DNA of 64,000 nucleotides from an uncultured Odoribacter sp. (GTDB lineage Bacteria > Bacteroidota > Bacteroidia > Bacteroidales > Marinifilaceae). Numbering within the stretch: the stretch's first letter is position 1; each line of letters starts with the position of its first letter. A program made the translations under genes and the position numbers. The notes beneath the pieces were generated by a model, which saw only the letters and a list, made by a program, of their open reading frames with translations, did no database searches and was not told the origin of the DNA. Location of the stretch: positions 62,001 through 126,000 of the forward strand of contig CAJTPD010000005.1 of assembly GCA_910578105.1 (NCBI GenBank), read 5' to 3'. Positions 19,201-26,741 of this stretch are shown here, piece after piece.

Positions 19201-21169
19201 GCCGGAGAATATGGTTATCCCATATAGCCCAATGATTTGAACTTGACCAATACTCTTTACGTTGAATATTATGGGTAACGCCATGCTCATCACGATAACT
19301 AACAGCAGGGAGGAAAATAGCGTTACCGGTAGCGATGTCTGTATATCTTGTTCCTACCCATCTGTCTTGTGCTGTCTCTGTTTTGTTTACTTTCGTTCTG
19401 TCTAACAGCGTTTTCATTTCTTCCACGGTAGGCATCCGCCACCCGACAGGACACGGATCATTAGCCGCCTCCCATGTATCCCCCGGTTCAAGGCTGCTAT
19501 CCCAACCGGCAACCGTATCCGGATACATTGCCGGCCACCCTTTCCGCCGATTCCATTGGTAAAGCATTCCGTATGAGTTCCCGGGATTGGCAAAACGACC
19601 CGGTTCATCTACGTTGTACTTTGCCCAGCAGATACCGTTGATTAGCACTCCGGGACAAGGTCTTTCTACCGTCAAATGCAAATTAACGATGCTGTCACAA
19701 CCTGTTACAGTACTAATGCGCTGAAAGTGGTAAATCCCCGATTTCGTCCCGATGCCGAAAATCGTGTCGCACCATTCGTAAGGCAAATCATTTGTGCCAA
19801 TGGTTAGGAAAGTGTCTGTGATTATGTCATCACATCTTGGCACATCCACATCGGCAACACAGCGAACAGAGAATCCAAATATATTTTGAAAAATGCCAGT
19901 TACACCTGGAGTTTCTATAAGATCCAAACACCAAACACTATTCTGAGTAACTATCGTATTGGGTGTGTTTGACCAATAGTATCCATGCCAACGATTGCCG
20001 TTTCCTGAATGACTGTCAATGCTGCCTGCGTGAGGAAAAAAAAGAGAACTGCCGGAACTTTTGTTTGTGAAAGCTATACCAGTAACGCCGTTTAATTGCG
20101 TTTTTATATAACCAACCCTTGAAACGTCCAATAGGGTTCGCATTTCTTCTATGCTCGGCACCCGCCAACCGACAGGACATGGGTCGTTTTCCTTCTCCCA
20201 AGATGCTGCGGTATAGAAACTCTCATCCCAGTCAGCACCAGGCTTCTCTCCGGGCCATCCTTTCCTTCTATTCCATTGATAATACATACCATCAGATTCA
20301 GGGGCGGAAGCGAAAAAACCGGGCTTATCAACGTTGCTTCTTGCCCAGCATATGCCATTCATCAGTACTCCAGGGCAATGAATTTCACATAATGTATCTA
20401 TTATTAGATATAAATAGACAATACTGTCGCAACCGGTTTCTTTACAGGTGCGGCGAAAACAATACTCTCCGGTCTTTGTCCCTACGTCAAAAGTCGTGTC
20501 GCGCCATCGGTAGGGCAATTCTTTCTCGCAAACGGTTTCTGAAATACTTACGACAAGGTCACAGGCAGTTTCGTCGGCGACACAACGGACAGATATTCCC
20601 ATAGCCGGGTCAAAGGGAACGACGGATGATTGAATCTCGTAAGCTCTCAAAGCGTAATGAAATGAATTGCTCCAATAATAAGAAGTTGTTTCATAGATAG
20701 TTCCATCGAAATGGCCTGCAAAATAAAAATAAAGGGTATCGTTGGTTAATCTATTTACATACATTCTTCCATTGGATGTGAACTCACTCTTTACAGCTTT
20801 ATAATCCAACAATTTATTCCATTCTTCAATGGAAGGAATTCGCCAGCCCAGAGGGCATGGGTCATTGACTGTTTCCCAAAAATCTCCGGATTCGGGGGTA
20901 TTGTTCCAGTTGGTTTTATCCGCTCCTGCGTTTGGCCATCCCTTTTTTCGGTTCCATTGATAGAGCATGCCGTATGGGTTGCCGGCATTTGCAAAACGCC
21001 CCGGTTTATCCACATCGTATTTTGCCCAACATACGCCGTTGATTAACGTACCCGCACAAGGCTTGGAGATATCTTCGCCTTGTGCCAATACTTGGAATCC
21101 AAAGAAGAGAATGCATCCTATAAGCCCTATTCTCTTCTTCATTGTGCGTATGTTGGGATTTGATGTCAT
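16244..21169 (-). CDS. Giant FISUMP/PKD surface protein with type B T9SS C-terminal domain
   Basis: 1641 residues. The signal peptide is about 11-30. Four FISUMP modules follow (about 36-197, 265-438, 503-670, 738-912), each with GVLINGxCWAxxNVD, YQWNxxKGxP, DPCPxGWRxPSxEE and SVRCVA. Twelve GCDS/T-containing units follow the modules and then run in tandem from about 960 to 1390 (51-54 residues each). Two PKD-like domains (about 1400-1480, 1490-1560; WEMGDGT, WEFGDGT) and the gliding-motility-associated type B sorting domain NTFSPNGDGINDVFM to the end complete the protein. It is a cell-surface or secreted adhesin exported by T9SS. The ATG overlaps the stop of the upstream lipoprotein gene (ATGA); an alternative start MKKRIGL is at 21142. 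The C-terminal half is visibly GC-richer than its neighbours. Confidence 0.9.
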   Translation of the reverse strand: MTSNPNIRTMKKRIGLIGCILFFGFQVLAQGEDISKPCAGTLINGVCWAKYDVDKPGRFANAGNPYGMLYQWNRKKGWPNAGADKTNWNNTPESGDFWETVNDPCPLGWRIPSIEEWNKLLDYKAVKSEFTSNGRMYVNRLTNDTLYFYFAGHFDGTIYETTSYYWSNSFHYALRAYEIQSSVVPFDPAMGISVRCVADETACDLVVSISETVCEKELPYRWRDTTFDVGTKTGEYCFRRTCKETGCDSIVYLYLIIDTLCEIHCPGVLMNGICWARSNVDKPGFFASAPESDGMYYQWNRRKGWPGEKPGADWDESFYTAASWEKENDPCPVGWRVPSIEEMRTLLDVSRVGYIKTQLNGVTGIAFTNKSSGSSLFFPHAGSIDSHSGNGNRWHGYYWSNTPNTIVTQNSVWCLDLIETPGVTGIFQNIFGFSVRCVADVDVPRCDDIITDTFLTIGTNDLPYEWCDTIFGIGTKSGIYHFQRISTVTGCDSIVNLHLTVERPCPGVLINGICWAKYNVDEPGRFANPGNSYGMLYQWNRRKGWPAMYPDTVAGWDSSLEPGDTWEAANDPCPVGWRMPTVEEMKTLLDRTKVNKTETAQDRWVGTRYTDIATGNAIFLPAVSYRDEHGVTHNIQRKEYWSSSNHWAIWDNHILRQQPYAHGYSVRCVADENACHIVLTASENICKENLPYTWHDTTFSEGTRTGEYRIRRTNLISGCDTIFDLYLTVDTLCGKPCKERGVLINGVCWAESNVDSPNTFANTPESFGLLYQWNWKKGHPLKGDIDFDDWGNHYNDPSWEAVNNPCPADWRIPNIGEIYTLLDDLKVTHEWTQQNGVSGMRFTDKINGNAVFLPAAGHRLYPFDYDTNTTGGNYWSTTKEYDNKAVYALSFFYSGIYTIPLSDNAAWSVRCVAGRDTTGCKTIVTDTIIDICEKDLPYEWEGTGYTKLGIYRFQHISAVSGCDSIVRLHLNVHQPEKLFFSDAICYGSTYHNHGFNLSAVTADTIVSDTLQTRWGCDSVRTLSLIVHPVYYETFYDTICQGDAYNRYGFQLPSGTIGGTFTATYPTIHGCDSTVTLHLYVSQTYLFPESGNLCQGDTIDFRGRRLYESGVYDDTLTTVHGCDSIFRLTLTVHPVYNLSFSDAVCYGNDYHHHGFDLSAITADTIVSDTLQTRWGCDSIRTLSLTVHPLYETPLFDTVCQGEPYYKHGFRLTQVMTDGLHRLSLLSQDGCDSVLFLHLTVLPVFHPTVYDSVCPSKRYDKHGFHLSDIRTSNSFRLPLQNQWGCDSIITLELYVYPTYLHPRPEYICEGDTIDFRGRRLYESGIYYDSLRTVHGCDSIFSLDLTVHPVYDMQFSGVLCEGSPYTGYGFSVTEPGVHQHRLTSIHGCDSIVTLTLTEEKKVQGSIGLLLDDCSTHGYSFFFDPQQQIIDTWQWEMGDGTVYRSEEGFHQYADSGVYRIRLRTETANGCKNRFSHVQRVPPYLSHVPIYADRQVIDEDYPTVHFRTEVLPDMECVWEFGDGTTVKGDSITHTFDATTRKYYDVTLKVWNADSCITENSIRIEVLFLPKPVNTFSPNGDGINDVFMADYRVEITDRNGLRIYSGDNGWDGSYKGKQAPEDTYFYKLYYRTANGERMKTGYITLIR
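16982..18307 (-). repeat. Tandem GCDS-repeat array with internal duplication
   Basis: Coding repeats of 51-54 residues, each ending in GCDSx(6-8)LxV. The units at 18080-18235 and 17606-17764 are near-identical (both contain TADTIVSDTLQTRWGCDS), and those at 17765-17920 and 17126-17281 share GDTIDFRGRRLYESG and TVHGCDSIF. The order A-B-C-A'-D-E-C'-F suggests a block duplication followed by divergence. Confidence 0.85.
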
Positions 21170-22392
21170 CTATTAATGTGCCAGTATTTTCTTGCAAAGT
21201 CTGAAGCTATATCGTTAATTCCCGAATAGTAGGTGTACAGATGTCCCGGAGCCATCTCAGTTCTTGATGGCAAATACTGGACAAGATTGATCATATTCAT
21301 AGAGTCTTGCTCAAAAGGCGTTCTTTCTATCCGCAGTTCATACAATCTTTTTAAATTGTCCGGATTGTCATATATCAGATCGGTCAATTGGGAACGGGTG
21401 GCATACAAATATTGCATATTCAAACCCGAGATGTCCAATCTGGTTATTTTTGTTCCGGAAATATTCAGAATATAAACCATGGTATTTGACAGATCTATTG
21501 AAGAAAAAGAAGTATAGGCGATATTCAGCTGCCACAATTCTTTATACATAGCAAAACTTGTATCGCAAATAGAATGGTTGTTTATCTCCTTTATCGGAGT
21601 TTCTTCAAGATAAAGATCCGTAAGATATATACTATTGGTTAAATTGAGTCTTTCTAATCGGGTAAACGAAACATAAAGGTACATCAACATCGGATTTTCT
21701 TGAAAATCAAGTTCTTTTAAGGGATTGTACTCCGCTTCCACCATATAAAGTTCAGGGTTGCCCGAAAAATTCAATTCCGTTAATCGGTTGTGATTTGCAA
21801 AAAATGATTCCAGCGCAGGTAAATTACTGATATTAATGGAAGTAAACTCATTGTTCGAGATGTCGAGTGTGTACAGACTTGAACAACCGGTCAGATTTAT
21901 TTCATCCAAGTAATTTCCTGCGCAACTTAATCCTAACAAATTACTGTTTCTGGAGGCACTCAACAAAATAAGACCGTTATTATCCACATCCAGATAACCT
22001 ATAGCTTCCCCGGAACCTACAATCGTGATATTATGAGACGGTTTTCCATTGTCGAATATATAAACAATCGTATCAGTACCCTTTGCCATTGTACGGGGAT
22101 CTTTGCCATCCCAATAAATCGTCATCTCTTCAGTTGTCCTGCTTCGAATAGTAACCGTATCTTGGATGCTTACCATTATAATGGCATTTTGATTTTCCGC
22201 CCTCGTTTGCGGCATCCGACTCAGTGCCTGCTCAATTAATTCGGCTTTTGAATACTTTTGTTGTTTCTCGGGTTCATAGTTTTCGAACTCATTTTGACTG
22301 CATGAAGTTACTCCCATCAACAGGGTTACACACGCCAACAGCATAAAATACATAGATTTCATACCGTTTAAATAAGTTGACATTCTTTTCAT
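21166..22392 (-). CDS. Leucine-rich-repeat lipoprotein
   Basis: 408 residues. The lipoprotein signal is MKSMYFMLLACVTLLMGVTSC with Cys31 as the lipidation site, SQNEFENYE after it. A Ser/Thr-rich region is followed by about 10 irregular LRR units of roughly 20-23 residues from about 150 to 350 (LTGCSSLYTLDISNNEFTSI, LPALESFFANHNRLTELNF, LTNSIYLTDLYLEETPIKEI). This is BspA-like surface architecture; ligand unknown. It is the first gene of the three-gene operon and its TGA overlaps the ATG of the giant protein. Its DNA is AT-rich (18 of 60 bases G/C at 21661-21720), unlike the giant's 3' half. Confidence 0.85.
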   Translation of the reverse strand: MKRMSTYLNGMKSMYFMLLACVTLLMGVTSCSQNEFENYEPEKQQKYSKAELIEQALSRMPQTRAENQNAIIMVSIQDTVTIRSRTTEEMTIYWDGKDPRTMAKGTDTIVYIFDNGKPSHNITIVGSGEAIGYLDVDNNGLILLSASRNSNLLGLSCAGNYLDEINLTGCSSLYTLDISNNEFTSINISNLPALESFFANHNRLTELNFSGNPELYMVEAEYNPLKELDFQENPMLMYLYVSFTRLERLNLTNSIYLTDLYLEETPIKEINNHSICDTSFAMYKELWQLNIAYTSFSSIDLSNTMVYILNISGTKITRLDISGLNMQYLYATRSQLTDLIYDNPDNLKRLYELRIERTPFEQDSMNMINLVQYLPSRTEMAPGHLYTYYSGINDIASDFARKYWHINR

Positions 22393-22415
22393 AACACGAA
22401 AAATTCAGATTTCAA

Positions 22416-22423
22416 CAAATATA
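22416..22423 (-). promoter_or_regulatory. -7 box of the LRR/FISUMP/PorP operon
   Basis: TATATTTG on the minus strand, 23 bp before the lipoprotein ATG. Confidence 0.6.
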
Positions 22424-22455
22424 ACAGATTTTTATTAAAATAAAAATAAATATGC

Positions 22456-22484
22456 AAAAAAACCGTCTGAAACATGTCAGACGG
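22456..22484 (-). terminator. Rho-independent terminator of thrS-infC-rpmI-rplT
   Basis: On the minus strand CCGTCTGA, a 6-nt loop, TCAGACGG, then seven T residues. It lies 28 bp after the rplT stop. Confidence 0.92.
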
Positions 22485-22511
22485 CCCTTTTCCTCAGGAT
22501 ATTTTGTATAA

Positions 22512-22868
22512 TTATTTCGCAAATTCTTTTACTTTGGCAACCACAGCTTTGAAAGCTTCCGGGTGGTTCATGGCTAAATCGGCCAAAACCTTGCGGTTGA
22601 TGTCTACTTCCGCTTTATGAATCAAGCCCATAAATTTGGAATAAGACAATCCTTCCAGGCGGACAGCTGCATTAATTCTCTGAATCCACAATGCTCTGAA
22701 CTCTGATTTCTTTTTACGTCTGTCACGGAACGCATATGTCAAACCTTTTTCATATGTGTTTTTGGCAACCGTCCAAACATTTTTTCTTGCACCAAAGTTT
22801 CCTTTGGTTTGTTTCAAAACCTTTTTTCTACGTGCTCTTGAAGCAACGGCATTTTTAGCTCTTGGCAT
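22512..22868 (-). CDS. rplT: 50S ribosomal protein L20
   Basis: 118 residues, normal length. It binds 23S rRNA early in 50S assembly. Typical basic N-terminus MPRAKNAVASRARRKKVLKQ, then GNFGARKNVWTVAKNTYEKG, YAFRDRRKKKSEFRALWI and INAAVRLEGLSYSKFM. It is the last gene of the translation operon, 94 bp after rpmI, followed by a strong terminator. In other bacteria L20 represses its own operon; no experiment here. Confidence 0.97.
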   Translation of the reverse strand: MPRAKNAVASRARRKKVLKQTKGNFGARKNVWTVAKNTYEKGLTYAFRDRRKKKSEFRALWIQRINAAVRLEGLSYSKFMGLIHKAEVDINRKVLADLAMNHPEAFKAVVAKVKEFAK

Positions 22869-22962
22869 AATTTTCGTTTTTTGAATGTCAGCGTTCCTCT
22901 ATGGAAGAAACTTACGGCATAACATTCCGGTTAATAAAATAAATTTCTTAAAAAATAGTCTC

Positions 22963-23157
22963 TTACATCACAAGCATCTTGCGCACTGCAGCCAGATTGT
23001 GTCCGTCCACAGTAGTTGCGTGTGTCAGATTTCTTTTTTGTTTTGTTGTTTTCTTGGTCAGAATATGACTTTTGAAAGCATGTTTTCTCTTAATCTTCCC
23101 CGTAGCGGTCAGAGTAAATCTCTTTTTCGCGCTACTCACTGTCTTCATCTTTGGCAT
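22963..23157 (-). CDS. rpmI: 50S ribosomal protein L35
   Basis: 64 residues with the typical MPKMKTVSSAKKRFTLTATG start and the KRKHAFKSHILTKKTTKQK core; ends in AVRKMLVM. Part of thrS-infC-rpmI-rplT; 87 bp after infC and 94 bp before rplT. Confidence 0.96.
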   Translation of the reverse strand: MPKMKTVSSAKKRFTLTATGKIKRKHAFKSHILTKKTTKQKRNLTHATTVDGHNLAAVRKMLVM

Positions 23158-23197
23158 CTTCTCAAATTTTAATTGTGTTTCAGAAAAATATAATTAC

Positions 23198-23211
23198 CCG
23201 GCTCACGCCGG
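23198..23211 (-). promoter_or_regulatory. GC-rich hairpin in the infC-rpmI spacer
   Basis: On the minus strand CCGGC-GTGA-GCCGG, a 5-bp stem with a GNRA-type tetraloop, extendable past a bulged base. It sits about 40 bp before rpmI, where L20-dependent control elements occur in some bacteria; that role is only a guess here. Confidence 0.35.
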
Positions 23212-23244
23212 TATCCTGAGCATTTCAATAAAAGCGACGGCTTT

Positions 23245-23784
23245 TTATTTCTTCGGTGCCAGCACCACAATCATTTTCTTACCCTCCAGCTTGGGAGCAG
23301 CTTCAACCTTCCCGTAATCCTCCAGTTCGGTGATAAAACGAGATAAAATATCACTCCCCTGGTCTTTAAACAAGATGGAACGACCTTTAAAGAAAACGTA
23401 TGCCCTCACCTTTGCACCTTCCTGCAAAAATTCTTTCGCATGCTTCAATTTAAAATTAAAGTCATGGTCATCCGTCTGCGGACCGAAGCGAATCTCCTTC
23501 ACAACCACTTTAACACTCTTTGCCTTGATTTCTTTCTGTTTCTTCTTTAACTGATACAAAAACTTACTGTAATCAATAATACGGCATACAGGCGGTTCCG
23601 CATTCGGGGAAATTTCCACCAAATCCAATCCGGCCTCATCCGCCATAGCCAAAGCTTCACGCAAAGGGTATACGCCCGTTTCGATATTTTCTCCCACAAC
23701 TCGTACCTGAGCTGCACGGATTGACTCATTAATTCTGTGCTGAGGTTCTTTATTAACCTGATTTCTTGAGCCTCTGAATTCCAT
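23245..23784 (-). CDS. infC: Translation initiation factor IF-3
   Basis: Binds 30S, keeps it apart from 50S and proofreads start codons. The ATG frame gives 179 residues: the N domain has HRINESIRAAQVRVVG and LDLVEISPNAEPPVCRIIDY, followed by the Lys-rich linker QLKKKQKEIKAK and the C domain with EIRFGPQTDDHDFNFKLKHA. The ATG itself is preceded by four in-frame codons (ATA GCA ACA AGA) and its nearest Shine-Dalgarno, a perfect AGGAGG, is 20 bp away. That spacing fits initiation at ATA (23796) or ATT (23799), giving an N-terminus of (M)ATRMEFRG. The E. coli infC gene is known to start with AUU. Follows thrS by about 20-35 bp. Confidence 0.95.
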   Translation of the reverse strand: MEFRGSRNQVNKEPQHRINESIRAAQVRVVGENIETGVYPLREALAMADEAGLDLVEISPNAEPPVCRIIDYSKFLYQLKKKQKEIKAKSVKVVVKEIRFGPQTDDHDFNFKLKHAKEFLQEGAKVRAYVFFKGRSILFKDQGSDILSRFITELEDYGKVEAAPKLEGKKMIVVLAPKK

Positions 23785-23793
23785 TCTTGTTGC

Positions 23794-23810
23794 TATAATT
23801 AAATCCTCCT
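23794..23810 (-). promoter_or_regulatory. AGGAGG with ATT/ATA candidate start codons of infC
   Basis: AGGAGG occupies 23810-23805 on the minus strand. In frame with infC, ATT is at 23799-23797 (5-nt spacing) and ATA at 23796-23794 (8-nt spacing). The conventional ATG is 20 nt away, too far for this element. Confidence 0.6.
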
Positions 23811-23821
23811 TAGTTTGTTTA

Positions 23822-25774
23822 TTAATAACTGTAAATAGTCTGTAACTGACTGTCCACTTCTGCTTTTATCTTCTGAATAAACTCCCCTGCCGGCATGGTT
23901 CCCATGTCTCCTTGTCCTTGGCGACGAACGGAAACCGTGTTGCTGTTCATCTCATTCTCCCCGACAATCAACAGATAAGGAATCTTTTTCAATTCATTAT
24001 CACGAATTTTACGGCCAATCTTCTCGTTCCGGTCATCTAAAACGGCGCGAATATCGGAATTATTTAACAAATCCGAAAGTTTTTGGGCATAATCATTGAA
24101 TTTTTCACTAATAGGCAAGATAACCACCTGGTCCGGTGCTAACCACAACGGAAATTTTCCTCCGGTATGCTCAATCAGTACAGCCACAAAACGTTCCATA
24201 CTACCAAACGGAGCCCGGTGAATCATAACAGGACGATGTTTCAGATTGTCCGCACCGGTATATTCCAATTCAAAACGTTCGGGCAGGTTGTAATCCACCT
24301 GAATCGTCCCCAACTGCCATTTCCGGCCGATAGCGTCCTTCACCATAAAATCCAACTTGGGTCCGTAAAAAGCAGCTTCACCCAATTCCACCGTCGTTTT
24401 TAATCCCTTTTCTTCGGCAGCTTCAATAATAGCCCGTTCCGCTTTTTCCCAATTTTCATCGGTACCGATGTACTTTTCACGATTATTCGGGTCGCGCAAA
24501 GACACCTGAGCCGTAAAATCTTCAAAATCCAAAGCCTTGAAAATAGTAAAGATAATATCTATAACCTTTTTAAATTCCTCTTTCAACTGGTCGGGCGTAC
24601 AGAATAAGTGGGCATCGTCCTGCGTAAAACCGCGTACACGGGTCAAACCGTGCAATTCACCACTCTGTTCGTAACGATACACCGTACCAAATTCGGCAAA
24701 ACGCAAAGGCAGGTCTTTATACGAACGCGGTTTGAACTTATAAATCTCACAATGGTGAGGACAGTTCATCGGCTTCAGCATAAATTCTTCCCCCTCCTGC
24801 GGAGTGGTAATCACCTGGAAACTATCTTTTCCGTACTTCTGAAAATGCCCGGAAGTCTTGTACAAATTCACATTTCCGATATGCGGAGTAATCACCTGCT
24901 GGTAACCGTATTTTTTCTGCACTTTGCGCAGGAAACCTTCCAAACGGTCACGCAACATAGCTCCTTTGGGTAACCACATCGGCAAACCTGCACCTACAGA
25001 TTGGGAAAAAGTAAATAATTCCATTTCCTTACCTATTTTCCGGTGGTCACGTTGTTTTGCCTCTTCCATCAACACCAACCATTCATCCAGCATCTTCTGT
25101 TTCGGGAAAGTGATACCGTAAATACGGGTCAACATCTTGTTGTGCTCATTACCTCTCCAATAAGCACCGGCCAGACTGGTCAATTTTATGGCCTTTATGT
25201 AAGAAGTATCCGGTAAATGCGGGCCACGGCAAAGGTCCGTAAAAGACCCCTGACGATAATAAGTAATCTTTCCGTCTTCCAAATCGCGGATCAACTCCAC
25301 TTTATAAGTTTCATTGATTGAGCTAAAATGTTCCAATGCCTCTTGTTTACTGACATTAATACGGCAATATTCCTCCTTCTGACGGGCCAGTTCCAGCATC
25401 TTTTTCTCAATAACTTCCAAATCCTTATCCGTCAATACAACCCCTTCTCCTGGTTCTACATCATAATAAAAACCGTTATCAATAGCCGGCCCAATGCCAA
25501 ACTTGGTATTAGGATACAACTGCTGTAATGCTTCTGCCATTAAATGTGCGGAAGAATGCCAAAAAGCATGCTTACCTTCCTCATCATCCCAGGTATGTAA
25601 TTTAATTTCTGCATCTTCCGTAATGGAACGCATCAGATCCCGGAGTTCTCCATTTACACTAATCGCCAAAACTTCTTTAGCCAATTGAGGACTGATGGAT
25701 TTGGCAATATCAAGTCCGGTCACACCCGACTCAAACTCTTTGATATTTCCATCCGGAAATTTAATCTTTATCAT
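23822..25774 (-). CDS. thrS: Threonyl-tRNA synthetase
   Basis: Charges tRNA-Thr; cytosolic class II synthetase. 650 residues. TGS domain at about 1-60. The editing domain has HSSAHLMAEAL. The catalytic core includes GMMLRDR-like motif 1 (LPKGAMLRDRLEGFLR), MNCPHHCEIYK, motif 2 RFAEFGTVYRYEQSGEL with LTRVRGFTQDDAHLFC, and HRAPFGSMERFVAVLIEH (motif 3). The anticodon-binding domain ends the protein. It is the first gene of thrS-infC-rpmI-rplT. Confidence 0.97.
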   Translation of the reverse strand: MIKIKFPDGNIKEFESGVTGLDIAKSISPQLAKEVLAISVNGELRDLMRSITEDAEIKLHTWDDEEGKHAFWHSSAHLMAEALQQLYPNTKFGIGPAIDNGFYYDVEPGEGVVLTDKDLEVIEKKMLELARQKEEYCRINVSKQEALEHFSSINETYKVELIRDLEDGKITYYRQGSFTDLCRGPHLPDTSYIKAIKLTSLAGAYWRGNEHNKMLTRIYGITFPKQKMLDEWLVLMEEAKQRDHRKIGKEMELFTFSQSVGAGLPMWLPKGAMLRDRLEGFLRKVQKKYGYQQVITPHIGNVNLYKTSGHFQKYGKDSFQVITTPQEGEEFMLKPMNCPHHCEIYKFKPRSYKDLPLRFAEFGTVYRYEQSGELHGLTRVRGFTQDDAHLFCTPDQLKEEFKKVIDIIFTIFKALDFEDFTAQVSLRDPNNREKYIGTDENWEKAERAIIEAAEEKGLKTTVELGEAAFYGPKLDFMVKDAIGRKWQLGTIQVDYNLPERFELEYTGADNLKHRPVMIHRAPFGSMERFVAVLIEHTGGKFPLWLAPDQVVILPISEKFNDYAQKLSDLLNNSDIRAVLDDRNEKIGRKIRDNELKKIPYLLIVGENEMNSNTVSVRRQGQGDMGTMPAGEFIQKIKAEVDSQLQTIYSY

Positions 25775-25827
25775 AGTCTTTTTTATTTTTTACTACGCTA
25801 CGTACGCAGCTTATTTTTAATAAAGTG

Positions 25828-25835
25828 CAAAGATA
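25828..25835 (-). promoter_or_regulatory. -7 box of thrS operon
   Basis: TATCTTTG on the minus strand, 53 bp before the thrS ATG, in the gap between rex and thrS. Confidence 0.6.
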
Positions 25836-25856
25836 ATAAATAAACTAAAAACTCAT

Positions 25857-26489
25857 TTACTCCTGATGATACAATTTATTAAATAATATCGCCAGATTCA
25901 TATAAATAGTTGTATTTTGTACTACAATATGGGAAGGTACTTTTATCCGGGCAGGCGTGAAATTCCATATCGCTTTTATCCCCCACGCCACCATCAAATC
26001 AGCCACATTCTGAGCATTCTCCGCAGGCACCGTAATAATGCCTATCACGATACTCCGCTCTGCAGCCATTGCCCTGAACTGGTCAATGTGATAGATTCCT
26101 ATATCATTAACTTTTGTACCGATTTTAGTCTTATCAACATCAAAAGCCGCTTCTATCCGTAAACCAAAAGCCGACAAACCTTTATCCTGCAACAAAGCTC
26201 CCCCCAACGAACCGGCCCCCACCAAAAAAGCACTGTCCACCCGGCTGAATCCTAAAAAATCTTCCAGCACCTGAACAAAACTATCCACCTCATATCCCAC
26301 CCTCGTCTTTCCGGAAATTCCGGTATGAGACAAATCCTTGGTCACCTGAGTTGAATCGATCTCCATGTATTCAGCAATACGGGTAGAAGAAACATATTTT
26401 TCACCCTGTTTTTGTAACGTTTTTACAAAAGACAAATACGAAGGCATACGTCTCAAAACAGGTATAGGCACATTATTATCAGCTTTCAT
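25857..26489 (-). CDS. rex: Redox-sensing transcriptional repressor Rex
   Basis: Homodimeric repressor that leaves DNA when NADH binds, controlling fermentation and anaerobic respiration genes. 211 residues from MKADNNVPIP, chosen because AAGGAGA lies 8 bp upstream; an earlier in-frame start is less likely. Residues 1-80 are a winged helix (VPIPVLRRMPSYLSFVK, SSTRIAEYMEIDSTQVTKDL). The Rossmann domain has VGAGSLGGALL, ending with the C-terminal helix MNLAILFNKLY. Divergent from folC. Confidence 0.94.
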   Translation of the reverse strand: MKADNNVPIPVLRRMPSYLSFVKTLQKQGEKYVSSTRIAEYMEIDSTQVTKDLSHTGISGKTRVGYEVDSFVQVLEDFLGFSRVDSAFLVGAGSLGGALLQDKGLSAFGLRIEAAFDVDKTKIGTKVNDIGIYHIDQFRAMAAERSIVIGIITVPAENAQNVADLMVAWGIKAIWNFTPARIKVPSHIVVQNTTIYMNLAILFNKLYHQE

Positions 26490-26563
26490 AAAAAAATCTC
26501 CTTTAATCTCTGGCAGCACCGGAATCAATTTTTATCCTGATTACAGTGTCGTTTTATAACTTG

Positions 26564-26571
26564 CAAAAATA
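26564..26571 (-). promoter_or_regulatory. -7 box of rex
   Basis: TATTTTTG on the minus strand, 74 bp before the rex ATG. Confidence 0.5.
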
Positions 26572-26668
26572 ATCATTTTTTTACAGCTTATAAAAAAAGA
26601 ATTTCGAACTTTTCATCCTCAGCATAATAAATTTTCCAAATTTAAATTTTCAATATTTAATTGTTTCG

Positions 26669-26676
26669 TATTTTTG
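26669..26676 (+). promoter_or_regulatory. -7 box of folC
   Basis: TATTTTTG preceded by TTG at about -33 spacing, 65 bp before the folC ATG. Confidence 0.5.
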
Positions 26677-26741
26677 CCCCGTATAACACAATAATCCACA
26701 GTACAAAGTGGAAAACTGAAATCTAAAACAAAAACAGATTT

